From Cryptomeria japonica (Eukaryota; Streptophyta; Pinopsida; Cupressales; Cupressaceae): a DNA stretch of 64,000 nucleotides. Position 1 is the stretch's first letter. Each line of letters starts with the position of its first letter. Of this stretch, positions 35,006 through 47,625 are shown piece after piece. Location: the NCBI RefSeq assembly GCF_030272615.1, contig NC_081409.1:22880260-22944259 (forward strand), read 5' to 3'. The position numbers were made by a program, and so were the translations under genes. Below the pieces are notes generated by a model. That model had not been told where the DNA came from. It made no database searches and saw only the letters and a list, made by a program, of their open reading frames with translations.

Positions 35006-36215
35006 CTACAATGAACTCCCTCCCTTGGAGCCGGCTGGCCTCGACGGAGTCTGAGCCCTGGAAGGACCCGCCCCAAGATCATCTCTCCTGGCCCCTGTGT
35101 CCTCTGCAGCCACCCCTCGTGTCGCCCTATCCGGATGGAGGAACCCACTGATCGCTCCTCCTATCACTGCTGGTAGTGCTAATCCTGTCTATGTCATCGT
35201 GTCCCATGCCACATGTCCAGCCCTCATCTCTAGTCCTGGATCCTGAAACACTCGTCTCAGGGCCTCCCTATCTCCATCTCGATCGTACGAAATCAGCTCC
35301 CCATCGATCGGTATCCGCAGAATCCTATATACATCCTCCAGGGTGACTGTCATCTCCCCCATCGGCAAATGAAACGTGCAAGTCTCAGAGTGCCACCTCT
35401 CTGCCAGTGCAGTCAGCAATCCCATGTCTGCCCCAAACTCAGGCACATACAAAATATGTCTTAGACCCATAGCCTCAATAGCAGCTCTGTCCTCGAAGGT
35501 CAACTCAGGTCGCAACCTCTGAGTCGATGGGAATCTCTCCCGTGACTCCAGCATAGGCCAATACTCCTGCAGTCACACAAATCAATCATCTCAGTCCTAG
35601 TGACACTCACTGTTCATCACAAAGTGTTGCTTCTATCCTAGTGGTACTCCCTGTTCATCACAAAGTACTACGTGTTTTGCACTCACTGTTCATCACAAAG
35701 TGCTGCTCACATTTGCACTCACTGTTCATCACAAAGTGCTGCTCATATTTTAGTACTCCCTGTTCATCACAAAGTACTATATCTTGGTACTCACTGTTCA
35801 TCACAAAGTGCCTTGATCTATCTTATCCTAGGGCCTAATGCTTGAGTGAATCCTCTTGAGTAGTTTCCTAATTGGCAACATATGTTCTATCATAGAATTG
35901 TCAATCCTAGCCCTATTTGCTATCCTAGTTTTCCCTAGAGGACCTGCTTGAGTGTATCCTCTCAGCAGCTTATCCAATCGACATCGTATGTTCATCACAG
36001 AACTGTCGATTTGACCTAGAAGACACAAATTCACATTTTTGGACACAAACGCATTTTCCTGACATAAACGCGCATTTATTACATTACCTAGCATGCATTA
36101 ATGACAACAATAAATGCATCAAAGTACAAGGAGGTTTTGTGGTACTTACTGGCTCTCCTACCTCTGCTGGCCTCTAAAAACGGCAAACGTGGTCGAATCT
36201 GTGAACCAAAGCCAT
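35006..36215 (-). pseudogene. Antisense plant-mobile-domain (PMD) gene carried by Gypsy B
   Basis: Exon 1 is 36215-36150 (22 codons) ending at a GTAAGT donor. The intron is 36149-35567 with a TGACTGCAG acceptor. Exon 2 is 35566-35006, ending at TAG. The layout matches copy A base for base at the junctions. The product would be about 208 residues. The PMD core is well preserved: MGLLTALAERWHSETCTFHL, then GEMTVTLEDVYRILRIPIDG. The C-terminal part is basic and Pro/Gly/Ser-rich. Damage: TAG in exon 1 where copy A has CAG, and an internal TAG at 35191-35189. Each copy is open where the other is broken, so the ancestral gene was probably intact. Whether it was ever translated is unknown. Confidence 0.78.
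35590..35815. repeat. Short tandem repeats inside the PMD intron (copy B)
   Basis: Six copies of a 33-55-nt unit with core 'CTGTTCATCACAAAGT', the same family as in copy A but fewer units. Confidence 0.85.
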
Positions 36216-36307
36216 CGCTGCTGACTGTTGCTGCTCTTTTCTCTCTCTGCACTCTAATCTCTTGGAGGTGTAGATGACAATGAGGATGTATTTCCCTCGT
36301 GGTCTAT

Positions 36308-36313
36308 CTTATA
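36308..36313 (-). promoter_or_regulatory. TATA-like box of the antisense PMD gene, copy B
   Basis: TATAAG on the minus strand, 93 nt upstream of the PMD ATG, at the same offset as in copy A. Confidence 0.5.
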
Positions 36314-36561
36314 GACTACCCTCGCCCTAGCCCTCGTCTCTCGAGTCAGTCTTCGTTATCTCGTGACTTTGTCACTTTATCTGGTCAGTCCATTCTAGCC
36401 TTTCTTTCTTATCGAGAGATTGTCTGCGATCTTTTTAGAAATTTTTTCATCCAATCTCTCGAGGGGGCATACCATTCCCATCTTGGGGCAACTCTGTATC
36501 AATTCATCTTATCTTCTTTGAAACAACGTGACAAGCCGCATTGTCTCAAAGAGGGGCAAAA

Positions 36562-37336
36562 TGTAGACACCCAAAATTGTCTAGTCTAAATAAATAAATT
36601 TTATTTATTTAATTATCTAAGCTTAATTCTTCTATTAATTAAATAAATCTTTATTTATTTAATTAATTCATTTATCCTCTTCTAGCCTTATTTCTCATTT
36701 AGATAAATACATTTATTTATTTAAATTATCCTTTTCCTAAATTAAAAAAATATCTTATTTATTTAACTGATCCCACTTCTTCTATTAATTAAATAAATCT
36801 TTATTTATTTAATTAATTCATTAACCTTTTCTACCCATGACACATGTCATTCGTCTCTTAATTCATACACTACCTACCCCTTTCATTATTTTATTATTTC
36901 TTTTACCTACCCTCTAATCATAGTCGACCTCCTTTTACACCTCTCAATCTTATCCCTTCATTTCATATTGTGTCTTCTATATAAGGAGATGCTTCCTTCA
37001 TTATCAAACCCTAACTACCTAACTACTAGATCAATTTGACTACTTGGCATATGCGATCCTACTTGCAACCACATTCCGTTCTTTGTTGAGCTTTTGTGCA
37101 CATAAAATCTAAGAGCAAATATATCAAGCAAGATCAATGGAGATAGGAAGAATGGAGATCCAAACCCTATTGGACATGTGATGGTATAATCTTTGTGATT
37201 TCATTTGATTTGCATTGTCTTAGGTAATCTTCATATGTTATGGTGGATCTTTGTTGTTGTTAGGCTAGGGTTTTGTGGTTGAATTCATTTAGCCTTTCAA
37301 TATCGTTATTATTGTTATCCATTTTCACCATATATA
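36562..37336 (+). repeat. 3' LTR of Gypsy B
   Basis: 775 nt from TGTAGACACC to ..CACCATATATA; the terminal CA has become TA. Preceded by the polypurine tract and followed by GTTAT. Confidence 0.92.
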
Positions 37337-37341
37337 GTTAT

Positions 37342-37362
37342 TATCCATTTTCACCATCTACA
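37342..37362 (+). repeat. 3' LTR of Gypsy A, right remnant
   Basis: 21 bases ending CACCATCTACA complete the A LTR after the Gypsy B insertion and are followed by the AATCC target duplication. Confidence 0.9.
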
Positions 37363-37537
37363 AATCCATCTATTTCAATGGTTCCACATTCGGCACCCAT
37401 CCCGGAAGGTAACTTTCCCACAAACACAAGCATGTCTAGCTTTTCTAATTTTCATATGAAACTAGAATAAATATATAGAAGACAATCTTTCATTTACAAC
37501 CAATTATATCTGACAAGAAAACAATATTTTATGTACA

Positions 37538-37577
<40 letters not shown>

Positions 37578-39154
37578 AAAAGAGAACATTCTTTCACTTC
37601 TATCTTTTCAAGAAAATCAAAGACAAGAGTTAAGATAAGAAGTTGTAACACATGTATGTATATTTATATATAAACGAATAGAATATGAGTACACATTCTT
37701 TCTTCAAATAACATATTAAATTTGATACTAACATGTGTTTTCTATGATTTACGAATTCAACCATCTAAATTCAGTAAATTTTCTACAATGAGTATTAAGT
37801 AAGACGACATTTCATAATGCATATACCTATATGGCTTCTTCAAAAGAAATCTCAAAATAAATTATCATGTCTTCTAATGCATAAACTAATTCAATGTTTA
37901 ACTTTTTCTTCATTAGTGATCTAAAATAAACAATTCTCAAGATAATTCTATTCTTATTCTATAAATATATAATAAACTATTGCTCGAATAAGAGCCTACC
38001 TCTGAAATACGATCCAAGTTGAATTATGATCAATGATAACCTTTCCCAAATCTATCTGCAATACGTCTAGATTCCAATGCTTTTCCCCTCTAGACTATTC
38101 TATCTCATGAGTTCTCTCTTCTCTACTTACTACTCTATATTTCCATTCTCTATTCTTAGTTCTATCTTTTCTATACTCTGCAAATTTCTCTCTTTTCCAC
38201 AATACCATCTTCTCTCCCTTCTATTTTGTATGTTTTATGTGTAGTAACAGTCTTATTTATGCTATTTTTAAACTATAATTCCTCCTAGTTTTGGGCTCAT
38301 CTTAACCATCATTGATAGTTTCTTGTGCCAACTACACAACATGTCCAAGTTATCACAGCATGTGGCAAATTGAATGCACCACGTATGCATGGATAGCAAA
38401 AATTACTTCAAATTCTATTAGCTCAACTGTATTCAAACATAGTCGATTAACAAATCGACCATTACTTGCAATTTAAATGGGCATGGTTATGTGGGGTATC
38501 AACCCTACTAACATGGATTACATGCTATGTGGGTAGTCGATGACTCCCACTGCTATAAATGCAGTTGTTAGCTTTCCCATGCACCCCCATTGCTATGTGA
38601 ATTAGTTTGCATGCCATGCAATGATTAACGGTTTTCTAGCCACGTCTAACAGTCCACATTCAACTTGAACTTCTAAGTTTTGTTGTGTGGTCAACATATA
38701 CTGATTTCACTTTGCAAACGGTTTCTAAGTCTTAGTGGCATTTACATCATGCCAAGTCGACTTCACTATGTCGACTTCCTTATATCATGCAATATGATTA
38801 GGTGCTACTAATAACACATCTACAATCCGTTTAGCATATGGCAATTAACTTATCTATGTAGTTCCTTATTCTAACTACACAAAGTTCATGTTTGACTCGA
38901 ACTCAATGAGTTCGATGCATTGATTAGCATGTATTCAAAATAACAACGCTTATTTTATTGCAGAGTTGATACACTTATTGACTTCCCTTTGCAATGCATA
39001 AGGTTGCATGGGATAGTCGACTCCCACTAGCACTGTTCTATGTGTTGTGCTACTAAATAAGCCCGTGTAACATGTAGAATAATTCTGCCACCATGTTTGG
39101 CATTTAATTCACTTTGCCATTCATAACGTGTTGTTGATTAAGACAACCATAATA

Positions 39155-39179
39155 TGTGTGTGTGTATGTGTGTGAGTGT

Positions 39180-39237
<58 letters not shown>
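39155..39237. repeat. (TG)n microsatellite
   Basis: Nearly uninterrupted TG dinucleotides over about 83 bases. Confidence 0.95.
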
Positions 39238-39241
<4 letters not shown>

Positions 39242-39315
39242 ATGTTCATAATGATTATGTATATGTAAATATGTACATAATTTCAAAAAGTAAAGTAATC
39301 AAATTTATGAGTAAA

Positions 39316-39318
<3 letters not shown>

Positions 39319-39366
<48 letters not shown>
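39319..39366. repeat. (AT)n microsatellite
   Basis: Perfect AT dinucleotides over about 48 bases. Confidence 0.95.
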
Positions 39367-39369
<3 letters not shown>

Positions 39370-40032
39370 TTATGTATATATATGTATATGATCGAGTCAT
39401 TATTATTCGAACTCATATACATATATAATACATATAATTATATATAACTTGTAAACAAAATAATATATATAGTTTCACTCAATCACACATTTCTGCACAA
39501 AAGAACATGTAATCATAGGGTCAATATTCATTTTCAAATCATTAACAAATTACCTTCTCATAGAAAAATAAAACATAATATTTTGCCATCACTCATGAAA
39601 TTTCAATCACTAGATCAAATCATGCAACCAAAGTACACATAAATAAGTATATACTACAATGGTGTGTGAGATTCCCATCTATTCTATCGAAGTCCATGAG
39701 CTAAGACAACTTTACCTGAACCATGTTCTCACCTTCATCCGCGTTCACCTGTTCCTGCATTCACTTGGACTCAATTGCTCATTAACGATGACTTTCCCAA
39801 TTTATAATAAAAATAACACTAATGATTCAATTGGTTTTACCTAGATAAAGTAATATAAATCATTTCATTGTATTTGAATTCCTATTTCATTATCATCTTA
39901 TTTCACTAAAAATTTCATTGTATAAATGAAAAGTAAACATTATTTTCCTAATAAAATAATTATTGATAAATATGGTTTGTGACACACCATGATTATATAG
40001 ATTAAATTATAAAATTTAACATGCATTGCTCT

Positions 40033-41037
40033 CTAGAATGTTGCTCTAACATTGGTCAATCCAAATGACATCCTAACATATATATAGGTGCCCCAAGGTG
40101 TAGTAAAATCCATTTTATATTGTTTTGACTCTTTGAATTTTACCTGATTGTATCTAGAAAAGTCATCCATCATGGATAATAACTCACAAGAAATCAACTT
40201 TTGCAACATTGACTTCATATTAGGCAAAGGATAATTTTATTTCAATGAAGACACATTCATATTCTTGAAATCCACACAAAGCCTTATGTCTCCATTCTTC
40301 TTTTTCATTGACAACAAAGAAGACACCCAAGTGGAATGCCTTATAGGCTTGATTATACCTCCATTCTTGAGCTTCACGAGCTCTTACTATATTTTAGGTG
40401 CCAAGGTTGGATTAATTGGTCTCTGCTTCCACCTAAAAGGTTTAATAGCTAGTTTGAGAGGGATTTCATGTAGAAATGAGTCTTCCCAATAAGATTTCAA
40501 TTCATCATATAACCAAGAAAATAAATGCTTATATTTTATAAGCAAAGGCACAAGCATAGACCTTATTTTTTGGTCTAGCTTCCTTCCACTATATACCCTT
40601 TTTGGTGAAGCCTTTATACCCAAATTTACATCTATATCTTGTTCATGGACTAGAGCAGATTTTGCAACTTTTTTATGAATGTTATGAAAAGCTCACTTTA
40701 AAGAAACCAATCCGTTTGGGACTTTATTTATTTTAAGTTGAATAACTTCATTCACAAATAATATTTCCTTACCATCCACAACCCCTACAAAACTATGATA
40801 TTCTATCTCCTGGTTGTGGTATTTATCTATATAGTGCATCAATCTTAGCAAATCTTTATCATTACTAAAAAATTGCCAATTAAAAATATTATCCAATACA
40901 TATGGTCTAGTCTTAAATTCAACTTTGGATATGCCAACTAGTGTTACATCGTCTAGCCTAATAGAAACATTTTCTATAAAATCAACCACCATATTTTTAA
41001 ATCTTTCAATCAAGTCTATAGAAAATGTATTAAACAA
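40033..41037 (-). pseudogene. Ty3/Gypsy pol relic (protease-RT region)
   Basis: Reading on the minus strand, 41037-40693 resembles a protease-to-RT spacer. 40623-40387 encodes a typical RT lead-in (LLIKYKHLFSW..., then a WKQRPINPTLAPKI stretch). 40227-40033 encodes RT block motifs MMDDFSRYNQVK and DFTTPWGTYIYVRMSFGL, matching the Gypsy RT pattern of D-FSGYNQI and TPWGTF-Y-MPFGL. The pieces lie in different frames with stops, and the RT catalytic motif and RNase H are missing. No LTR was found. It is a different lineage from Gypsy A and B. Confidence 0.75.
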
Positions 41038-42460
41038 TTCAATTTTATCCCATACAACAACTTTATACTATTTTAATCTATTGTGTTTTGATGCAATTTT
41101 CATCTTATATGTAATACTATTAACTCTCAGTCACCAAGAACTATCAAATTTTTAATCTTATATTGCTATATTCAAACCAAGCAAAGGTGTCCCATTTATT
41201 ATTAATGAATTCAAAATTCAAAAGAAACAAAAATTTGATTGGGAGCTACAAAAATAACACCCACACTAGAACCTTCTCTTCAACATGATCCATTAGAGTT
41301 CATTAATCACAGATCCTCACTACCAAAAACTACTTAAATTTCATCTACTATTGATTCTTTTTGTATCAACTAAAATGTATCTACTTTAAAATTATCAAGA
41401 TTACACTAAGAAATAATACATGTTCTATAGGCTCAACATCCTCAACCAAGCTAAGAGATCTATTTTATTTGTCTAATCTTACATTTTTTCCATTAATGGG
41501 AATCACGTCATATGAAAAAATCCAATTGCATGCTCACACAGACTATTGCAGACCATTTCCTTGACAATAATATCCTAATATCCCACATTGAGGTGGATGT
41601 CCACAACAATAACATTCATGCTAGAATATTTTCTTAGGAAAAATAACAATATTGAACTCCACATCCTTAATGATTCCGATCACTAGAACACTTTGGAATC
41701 CATGGAAAAACACTTTGCATATGTCTTGTTACTTGCATGCCAAGCTCATTCATTATTGCTAAAGACATAACATTAGTGGAAGTTGATGAATCCATCATAC
41801 ACTTCCTAATCATCTTGTCATTAATAAGTAAGGTGGCATAAAATGGGTGAACCTAAGAAGGGAACTTAGTAAGTTTGTACCTAGCTAGACCTATCCTATG
41901 CTCTTCACTTTTAAGGCGGATTCTAAACTTTGTAACTCTGCACGTTGCACCGATAGGAGTAGGCGTCAATAAAGCCATAAAATGAAGTCGCATATTGGTG
42001 TGTAACTATAAGTTAAGAATCTGTTAAAGTCGACTTGTGGGTATCGTTAAGGATTCCAAGGCTGTGCTTCATTTCTTATCTGATTCGAATTGAGAACTGC
42101 TTTCTTTGATTCTGTAGCGTTCTGGAAAAGCTTGTTTTATTCCATTTGTTGTTTAAATCCTAGACATAATGTTCTTGCGAGTCTGTTGTATGTACGTCGA
42201 ATCACATTATTTCAGATTATTTGGAAATGCTGGACAAATGGTTTGTATTCTCCGAATCTTAAGTGTTGGGGGAGGAAAGGAGAAGATCAAATCTCTGAAA
42301 TTTTTATTCATCCGGTCTGTAATAAGCTTTTGGAGGTCTACATTCATCTGATGGATTCTTTAATGTGTTTTACTAATGTTAGTTTCATAGATGTACATTT
42401 GATTTAGGTTAATTTTATAGTTGCCTATTTGAATTTCAGTTTTTTAAAATTTAAATTCAA
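41038..42460. other. Non-coding DNA, possibly further Gypsy relic
   Basis: The minus strand at about 41560-41620 reads a Cys/His/Gly-rich stretch loosely like a Gag zinc knuckle, which would fit a Gag remnant upstream of the pol relic. It is too degraded to call. From 41900 no feature is seen. Confidence 0.35.
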
Positions 42461-42462
42461 AT

Positions 42463-42585
42463 TTTAAGTATGTTTAAGTTTGTAACATGAATTGTTTTAT
42501 TCTTCAACCTGTTTAAGTATGTTTAAGTTTGTAACATGAATTGTTTTATTCTTCAACCTGTTTAAGTGTGTTTAGTCTGTAAAAT
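42463..42585. repeat. 49-bp tandem repeat, about 2.5 copies
   Basis: 'GTTTAAGTTTGTAACATG' recurs at 42472 and 42521, with a diverged third copy from about 42561. The first two units are almost identical. Confidence 0.85.
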
Positions 42586-44064
42586 GAATTACTTCAGATT
42601 TTTAATTATGTTTAGATCTACAACTTGAATCATTTTATTTTCCTTATGATCTCTATCTCATCTTGATGATGGATCATAGAGTGTGATCCGAAACATTGAT
42701 GCAAAAAACAGTCACACAATCTAATCTAGAAGCAGCACATATATAGTCTCATAGATAGATTGTGGAAATCTAGTACCATTGACTCAAATTTCAATTTAAA
42801 TCTAATATATGTGTGTATTAATTTGTGTGCTTTGTTACATTGTATTTAAATATATTCATCTATTCATTTCAAATCATCTAAAAAATTATTGACTATATTT
42901 AAAATTTGATTTGTAAAAATGGGTAAGAGAAATTTAGTAATATTATTAGAGAATTATATGGATATGTCTCATCTTAGGTGTTACATCCCACGTGTGCCTT
43001 AGTTGTTTTTATGCTACATTATGCCATGTTATATGTACCCTAGTTGTTTTATGCTATAATTACGAGATGTTAATTATGCCCTAGATGTTTCATGATTTAA
43101 TTGAATGATGATGCCCTAGATGTTTCATGTATAATTGAATGATGTTATTTAAGCTCAGTATAATGACAAGTAGCCCTAATTTGGTGTGAATGGGAGTTTA
43201 AGGTTTCACGACTCTACTCGTGGATTGGTATTCCATTTTAATTCATTATTATTTTAATTAGAAAATTTAACCATTTTATCACTTGTGCATTAATATAATT
43301 TATACATGTTTATATTAATATACATACATATTGTATATGTATACTCTCATATATAAGTACATATATGTATGTATCCAGGACATTAATGAATACATACATA
43401 TATAAGTGCTTGTATAGATAGATATGCATATAATATATATGTATATAAACATAAATATTAATTCACACGTTTTTTCATATTATATTATTATTAAATATTT
43501 TGATTAATCTTTGATATGGTCTTTTATTAAATTCATTATTGGGTGCAAGTCCAATGCAATTTTTAAAGCACCGAATAATTCCTTTTGATTTGAAAACCTT
43601 ATGTCGAATGGTGAAATGTATATAAATAATTTTAAAAGGCAAACATTGGTGTGTTTCAGCGCTCTCTCTCTCTCTATATATAAAATAAGAAAAAAAAACG
43701 TTTTTGAGTTTGAGATCACCATAATGGTAAGATAATAAAATGACATGCCTCTCATGTGTTTTGGAAATGCATTCAAATTAATAAGTAATAAAGTCGAAAT
43801 GCTATGAAGCGATTCTTCCACAAGCTTCTAAAGGAGAAGACCATTATTTTCTCCGGGAAGAAAAAGGGCATGGAATTGGTGTGACTAGTGGGGAATGAAA
43901 TTTGTAGAAATGAAACGAAATTAGGGGAAAATGTATACAGCCATCTCTTATCATGAGTTTTATAGTTTGATTTCTTCCTGGGGAAAGCGATACACATTAT
44001 TCTGGGAAGTCTTTAAAAATATTGGTGCTCTGCAACAACACTATCGCCTTCCTTAGCAGAACGA

Positions 44065-44262
44065 CAACCATGGACTACTGCTAGGAGGGAAGCAACATGA
44101 GTAACAAAGCGAAAAATCTCAAGCATGATTACTCATGTTTCTCGATACCATCTACCCTAGAAAATGCCCAAAAAAGGATAATAAAAGAAAGACAACCATG
44201 GACTACTGCAAAAGGATAATAAAAGAAAGACAACCATGGACTACTGCTAGGAGGGAAGCAAT
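44065..44262. repeat. Local direct duplications
   Basis: 'ACAACCATGGACTACTGC' occurs three times (about 44066, 44191 and 44230). The last two copies are in 39-bp tandem units that include 'AAAAGGATAATAAAAGAAAG'. Confidence 0.85.
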
Positions 44263-45840
44263 GCGAACTAAAATTTTGGCTAACAAGGCACCCAAACTTG
44301 TTAATACAATAACTGATGATATGACATCTAACACTGTTGTAATTAATCCCGAGCTTGAAGAACCAAAGGAAACACATATACCCACTCTGGATTTCTGATT
44401 AGTGTTTTTTTTAATTTTGAAGGGTAGGAAGAGCCCATGACAACTTCTGATAGTATCTCATAGATAGAGCTTTGCATTGTATATATTGAAAAAAAAAAAA
44501 AAAACCTTAACTGATTTTGAAACTAACTCTTAGATAGAACTTTATATGGTATATATGGTAAAAACAATTTCGGAAGTGCTTAATATCAATTTGGGTTGTG
44601 TAAAATCTATGTTTCAATTTCATGCTTATAATTGACGAAATTAGATAGAAACTAAAACTGAATATTTCTGGAGCAATAGGTTACTCGGGAAACAATAGTA
44701 TATCTCAAAACCAAGAAGGTGGAGCAGAATCCGGAACTCCGAAGACTCCAAATGATAAGCGAGAAAAACTTATCTGTATGGTTGAAAACACCCAAAATAG
44801 GCTCCAAGTTTTGGAGCAAAGAGGGGGTGGTCATACTGAAACCCACAATGAAAATTATGAGTCTCAGTTTAGAGACAAGCATACCAAACATGAACATACT
44901 ACAATTTGTGGTCAAATCTAGTTAGGTCAAATCTACAATTTATGGTTTAGGTTTGCACACAAGTTCATATATGCACTTGTAAAGATAAATTACACAATTG
45001 TATGTATGAAAATCTGAGTGAAAAAAAATTAATTTTTAGAATCTAAAATCATCATCTAAACAAACATTTAAATCCTAACACTTTGACTTAATTATTTAAA
45101 TTTCACATTTAATTCAATAATTAATCTAATTATCAATCCCAACCATTAAATATTACTTTAATTATTAAATTATTTATGCTAATAAATGAGTTAAAGATTG
45201 AAAAATAGAGCCTCATTGGCAAACGCAAGATGCAGAAAGATTGATCAATGAATCATGCTCCCCATTTTGAACTAAAAATTCCTATCCACCATGACTATTC
45301 CCTCCCACAACTAAAATTATCTTTAATCCACCATGATTATTCACTCCCACCAAGTTCTCAGAATCAATGTTTTCCTCCTAGAAAAATTGCACTTCATAGT
45401 TGCTTGGAAATTGCTTCTAAAAATATTGGAGGCCAAGAAGAAAGGGGATAAATAGTGGGGTCATAATTAGTATCGGAAAATATTATTAATTTCGTTATAA
45501 AATTATATTAAATGGAAAAGAAGTTTAAGGGTAGGAACTTTAAAGTTGTAATTTTATAGTTTCATGTATATTTCTTTTTAAAATAAAATTATATCTATTA
45601 CATTATTAAAATCAATTAATTTTATAATTTATAATTTCATAGTTATTTTTTAAAATAAAAATGTAAAAGAAAAATAATAATAGTTAAATTGAAATAAGGT
45701 AAGGTCTAAAGGTTAAATTAATTCTATGAATAAATAGTCTATAAGTTTTGGTCATCTTTTTATTTTTAGGATTGTGTTTTAGCTATAGCTTTGTCACATA
45801 AAAGTATTAACGTAGTTAAAAATTTCAATGCTTCACCCTT

Positions 45841-45998
45841 AAGCATAATATAAATAGAATGAATGATAACTATATCATTCATGGTCCTATGAGATGGACT
45901 ATAGCAAACTATTCTCGTTAAGTATAATATAGATACAATGAATGATAGCTATATCATTCATGGTCCTATGACATGGATTATAACAAACTATTCCTCGT
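45841..45998. repeat. 79-bp tandem duplication with internal inverted repeat
   Basis: 'GAATGATA(A/G)CTATATCATTC' at 45861 and 45940 lies in two copies 79 bases apart. The motif is itself a near-palindrome. Confidence 0.85.
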
Positions 45999-46554
45999 GA
46001 AATATGAATTAATAAAGTTTCTTTTTAATTTATTTTATTTAACTTAAAATGTATGCTATTTAATTTCACTCTTAGTGCTCTCTTAAGTTAGGAATTAATA
46101 TATTTTATTAACAAAATACTTAATAAATATTCTTCTAGTATACATATCAAGTGATATTAAAGTAGGTTCATTTCTTTTGGGAGGCCTTTTTGAGTGTTTC
46201 GGAGGTTCACATTGTCGAAAAATTATACATAAAATAAGAAAATACTATCTTTATAAAGAGATATGAATCTCATAATAGTTGAAAAGGTGAGGAGTATTTC
46301 AATAAAAGATGAAAATGGCATTGAAGTAATATTCCATAAGGTGGAGGGTGACATTGAAAACTATCACAATCTAGTCAAATTTGTCCTTCAATACCATGAC
46401 CTCTATTTAGTCTAATGAACTAGTTTGTATACAGATATACCAAAACAACTAGGAAACACACTTTATTTATTTATTCCCCATCAACAAGTGGGGTTTTTGT
46501 AGTGATCTCTACATCTCTAGATAAGATGGGCAAAAGCACAATGTTGTGTCACCC

Positions 46555-46785
46555 TTTGGGCTAACTAGCGCAGTTCAGCCGAACTAAGTTCCGCTGGACT
46601 ATTTTCCCATTGTGTGGTGCCTGTTGGCGCTGTCATGGCGCCTAGATGGCGCCAATAGTTCAACCAAACTATTGGTTATATAAAGCCGATCTTTGGGGGA
46701 CACCCACCATTTAGCACCTAGGATCTTTTAAGAGTTCGGTCGAACTACAAAGAGAGCTTAGTTTCGACCCTTCTTTTTTCAGGTA
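46555..46785 (+). promoter_or_regulatory. GC-richer promoter-like island with TATA box and possible splice donor
   Basis: The segment stands out by base composition: repeated GGCGC elements (46624-46660), TATATAAA at about 46677-46684, a near-palindrome AGTTCGGTCGAACT near 46733-46746, then CAGGTATGTAC near 46780, which resembles an exon-intron border. No coding exon follows before the microsatellite. It may be the end of an LTR or a stranded promoter; I cannot decide. Confidence 0.35.
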
Positions 46786-47059
46786 TGTACTAATTTATTC
46801 TCTTTTTTTTGTTTTGTTTTGTTTTTGTGGTTTAAAAAAAAAATCTTGTTATGTATTTTTTAAATTTTTCTAGTTTATCAATTTTTTGAAAATCTTTAGT
46901 ATGAAACCATTAGAAAAATGTAAAAAATACATTAAACCAAACAAATTTTGAAACCAAAAGTATAATCATTACTATTAAACGATGACAATTTTTTTTTCAT
47001 TTTCTCATTACCATTACTATTAAACCATAAAAAATTCTAATCAAACCACATACACATAC

Positions 47060-47554
47060 AAACTTCAATCCGCATACTCATACCCAGATACATACACATA
47101 CACCCACACCCACACCCACACCTGCACCTACACTTCCACATATATATACACATACAAACACACATACATACACATGCATACAGAGATGTACGTGTGTGTG
47201 TGTGTGTGCGTGTATGTATGTGTGTATGTATGTGTGTGTATGTGCCCATATGTATGTGTGTACATGTAAGTGTGTATGTATATGCATATATGTATGCATA
47301 TATGCACGTGTGTATGTATGTGAGTACATGTATGTATCTATGTATATGTTCATATACATGTATGTGTATACGTATGTATGTATATGTATATATGTATATG
47401 TATGTATGTGTGTATGTGCATGTGCACATGTATGTATATGTATATATGTGTGTATGTATGCATGTGTATGTATGTATGTAAGTATGTATGCAAGTGTATG
47501 TGTGTGTATGCATGAATGTATGTATGTGTGTGTATGCATGCATGCATGGATGTA

Positions 47555-47625
<71 letters not shown>

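Larger units (their letters stand above)
27176..37336 (+). mobile_element. Gypsy B: related non-autonomous element nested in the Gypsy A 3' LTR
   Basis: Two LTRs (27176-27951 and 36562-37336), flanked by GTTAT at 27171-27175 and 37337-37341. Content parallels Gypsy A: gag, protease, integrase tail, antisense PMD gene and polypurine tract. It lacks about 1.25 kb of leader including nearly all of the primer-binding site. Its LTR differs from that of A in the segment before the PBS-proximal end (a 'cattatcaaaccctaac' variant), so B belongs to a sister subfamily rather than being a copy of A. Confidence 0.92.
15961..37362 (+). mobile_element. Gypsy A: non-autonomous Tat-like LTR element, interrupted by Gypsy B
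   Basis: The element starts TGTAGACACC at 15961 and finishes ..CACCATCTACA at 37362, flanked by AATCC at 15956-15960 and 37363-37367. Its 3' LTR is split: 26422-27175, then Gypsy B (27176-37336), then 37342-37362 after the duplicated GTTAT. Internal content: primer-binding site, leader with 304-bp repeats, gag and protease, an integrase C-terminal tail, an antisense PMD gene and a polypurine tract. Reverse transcriptase, RNase H and integrase core are absent, so mobilisation would need a partner. Lineage placement as Tat/Ogre-like rests on the gag type, the integrase tail wording and the extra antisense frame, and is tentative. Confidence 0.9.
37368..40020. other. Intergenic AT-rich DNA with microsatellites
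   Basis: No coding region recognised. It holds (AT)n at 37543-37574, (TG)n at 39155-39237 and (AT)n at 39319-39366. Apparent Cys/Val or Tyr/Ile frames here are read-through of the repeats. Confidence 0.7.
42586..46554. other. AT-rich intergenic DNA
   Basis: No supported gene. It contains a short CT microsatellite near 43662-43674, small direct duplications at 44065-44262, a 79-bp duplication at 45841-45998, and long A/T-rich stretches. Confidence 0.6.

Noticed and set aside
42090-42407. Plus-strand frame of 105 codons
   Set aside because: No recognisable domain, no splice context and no conservation evidence; likely chance.
44135-44398. Plus-strand frame of 87 codons
   Set aside because: Created largely by a 39-bp duplication; no domain recognised.
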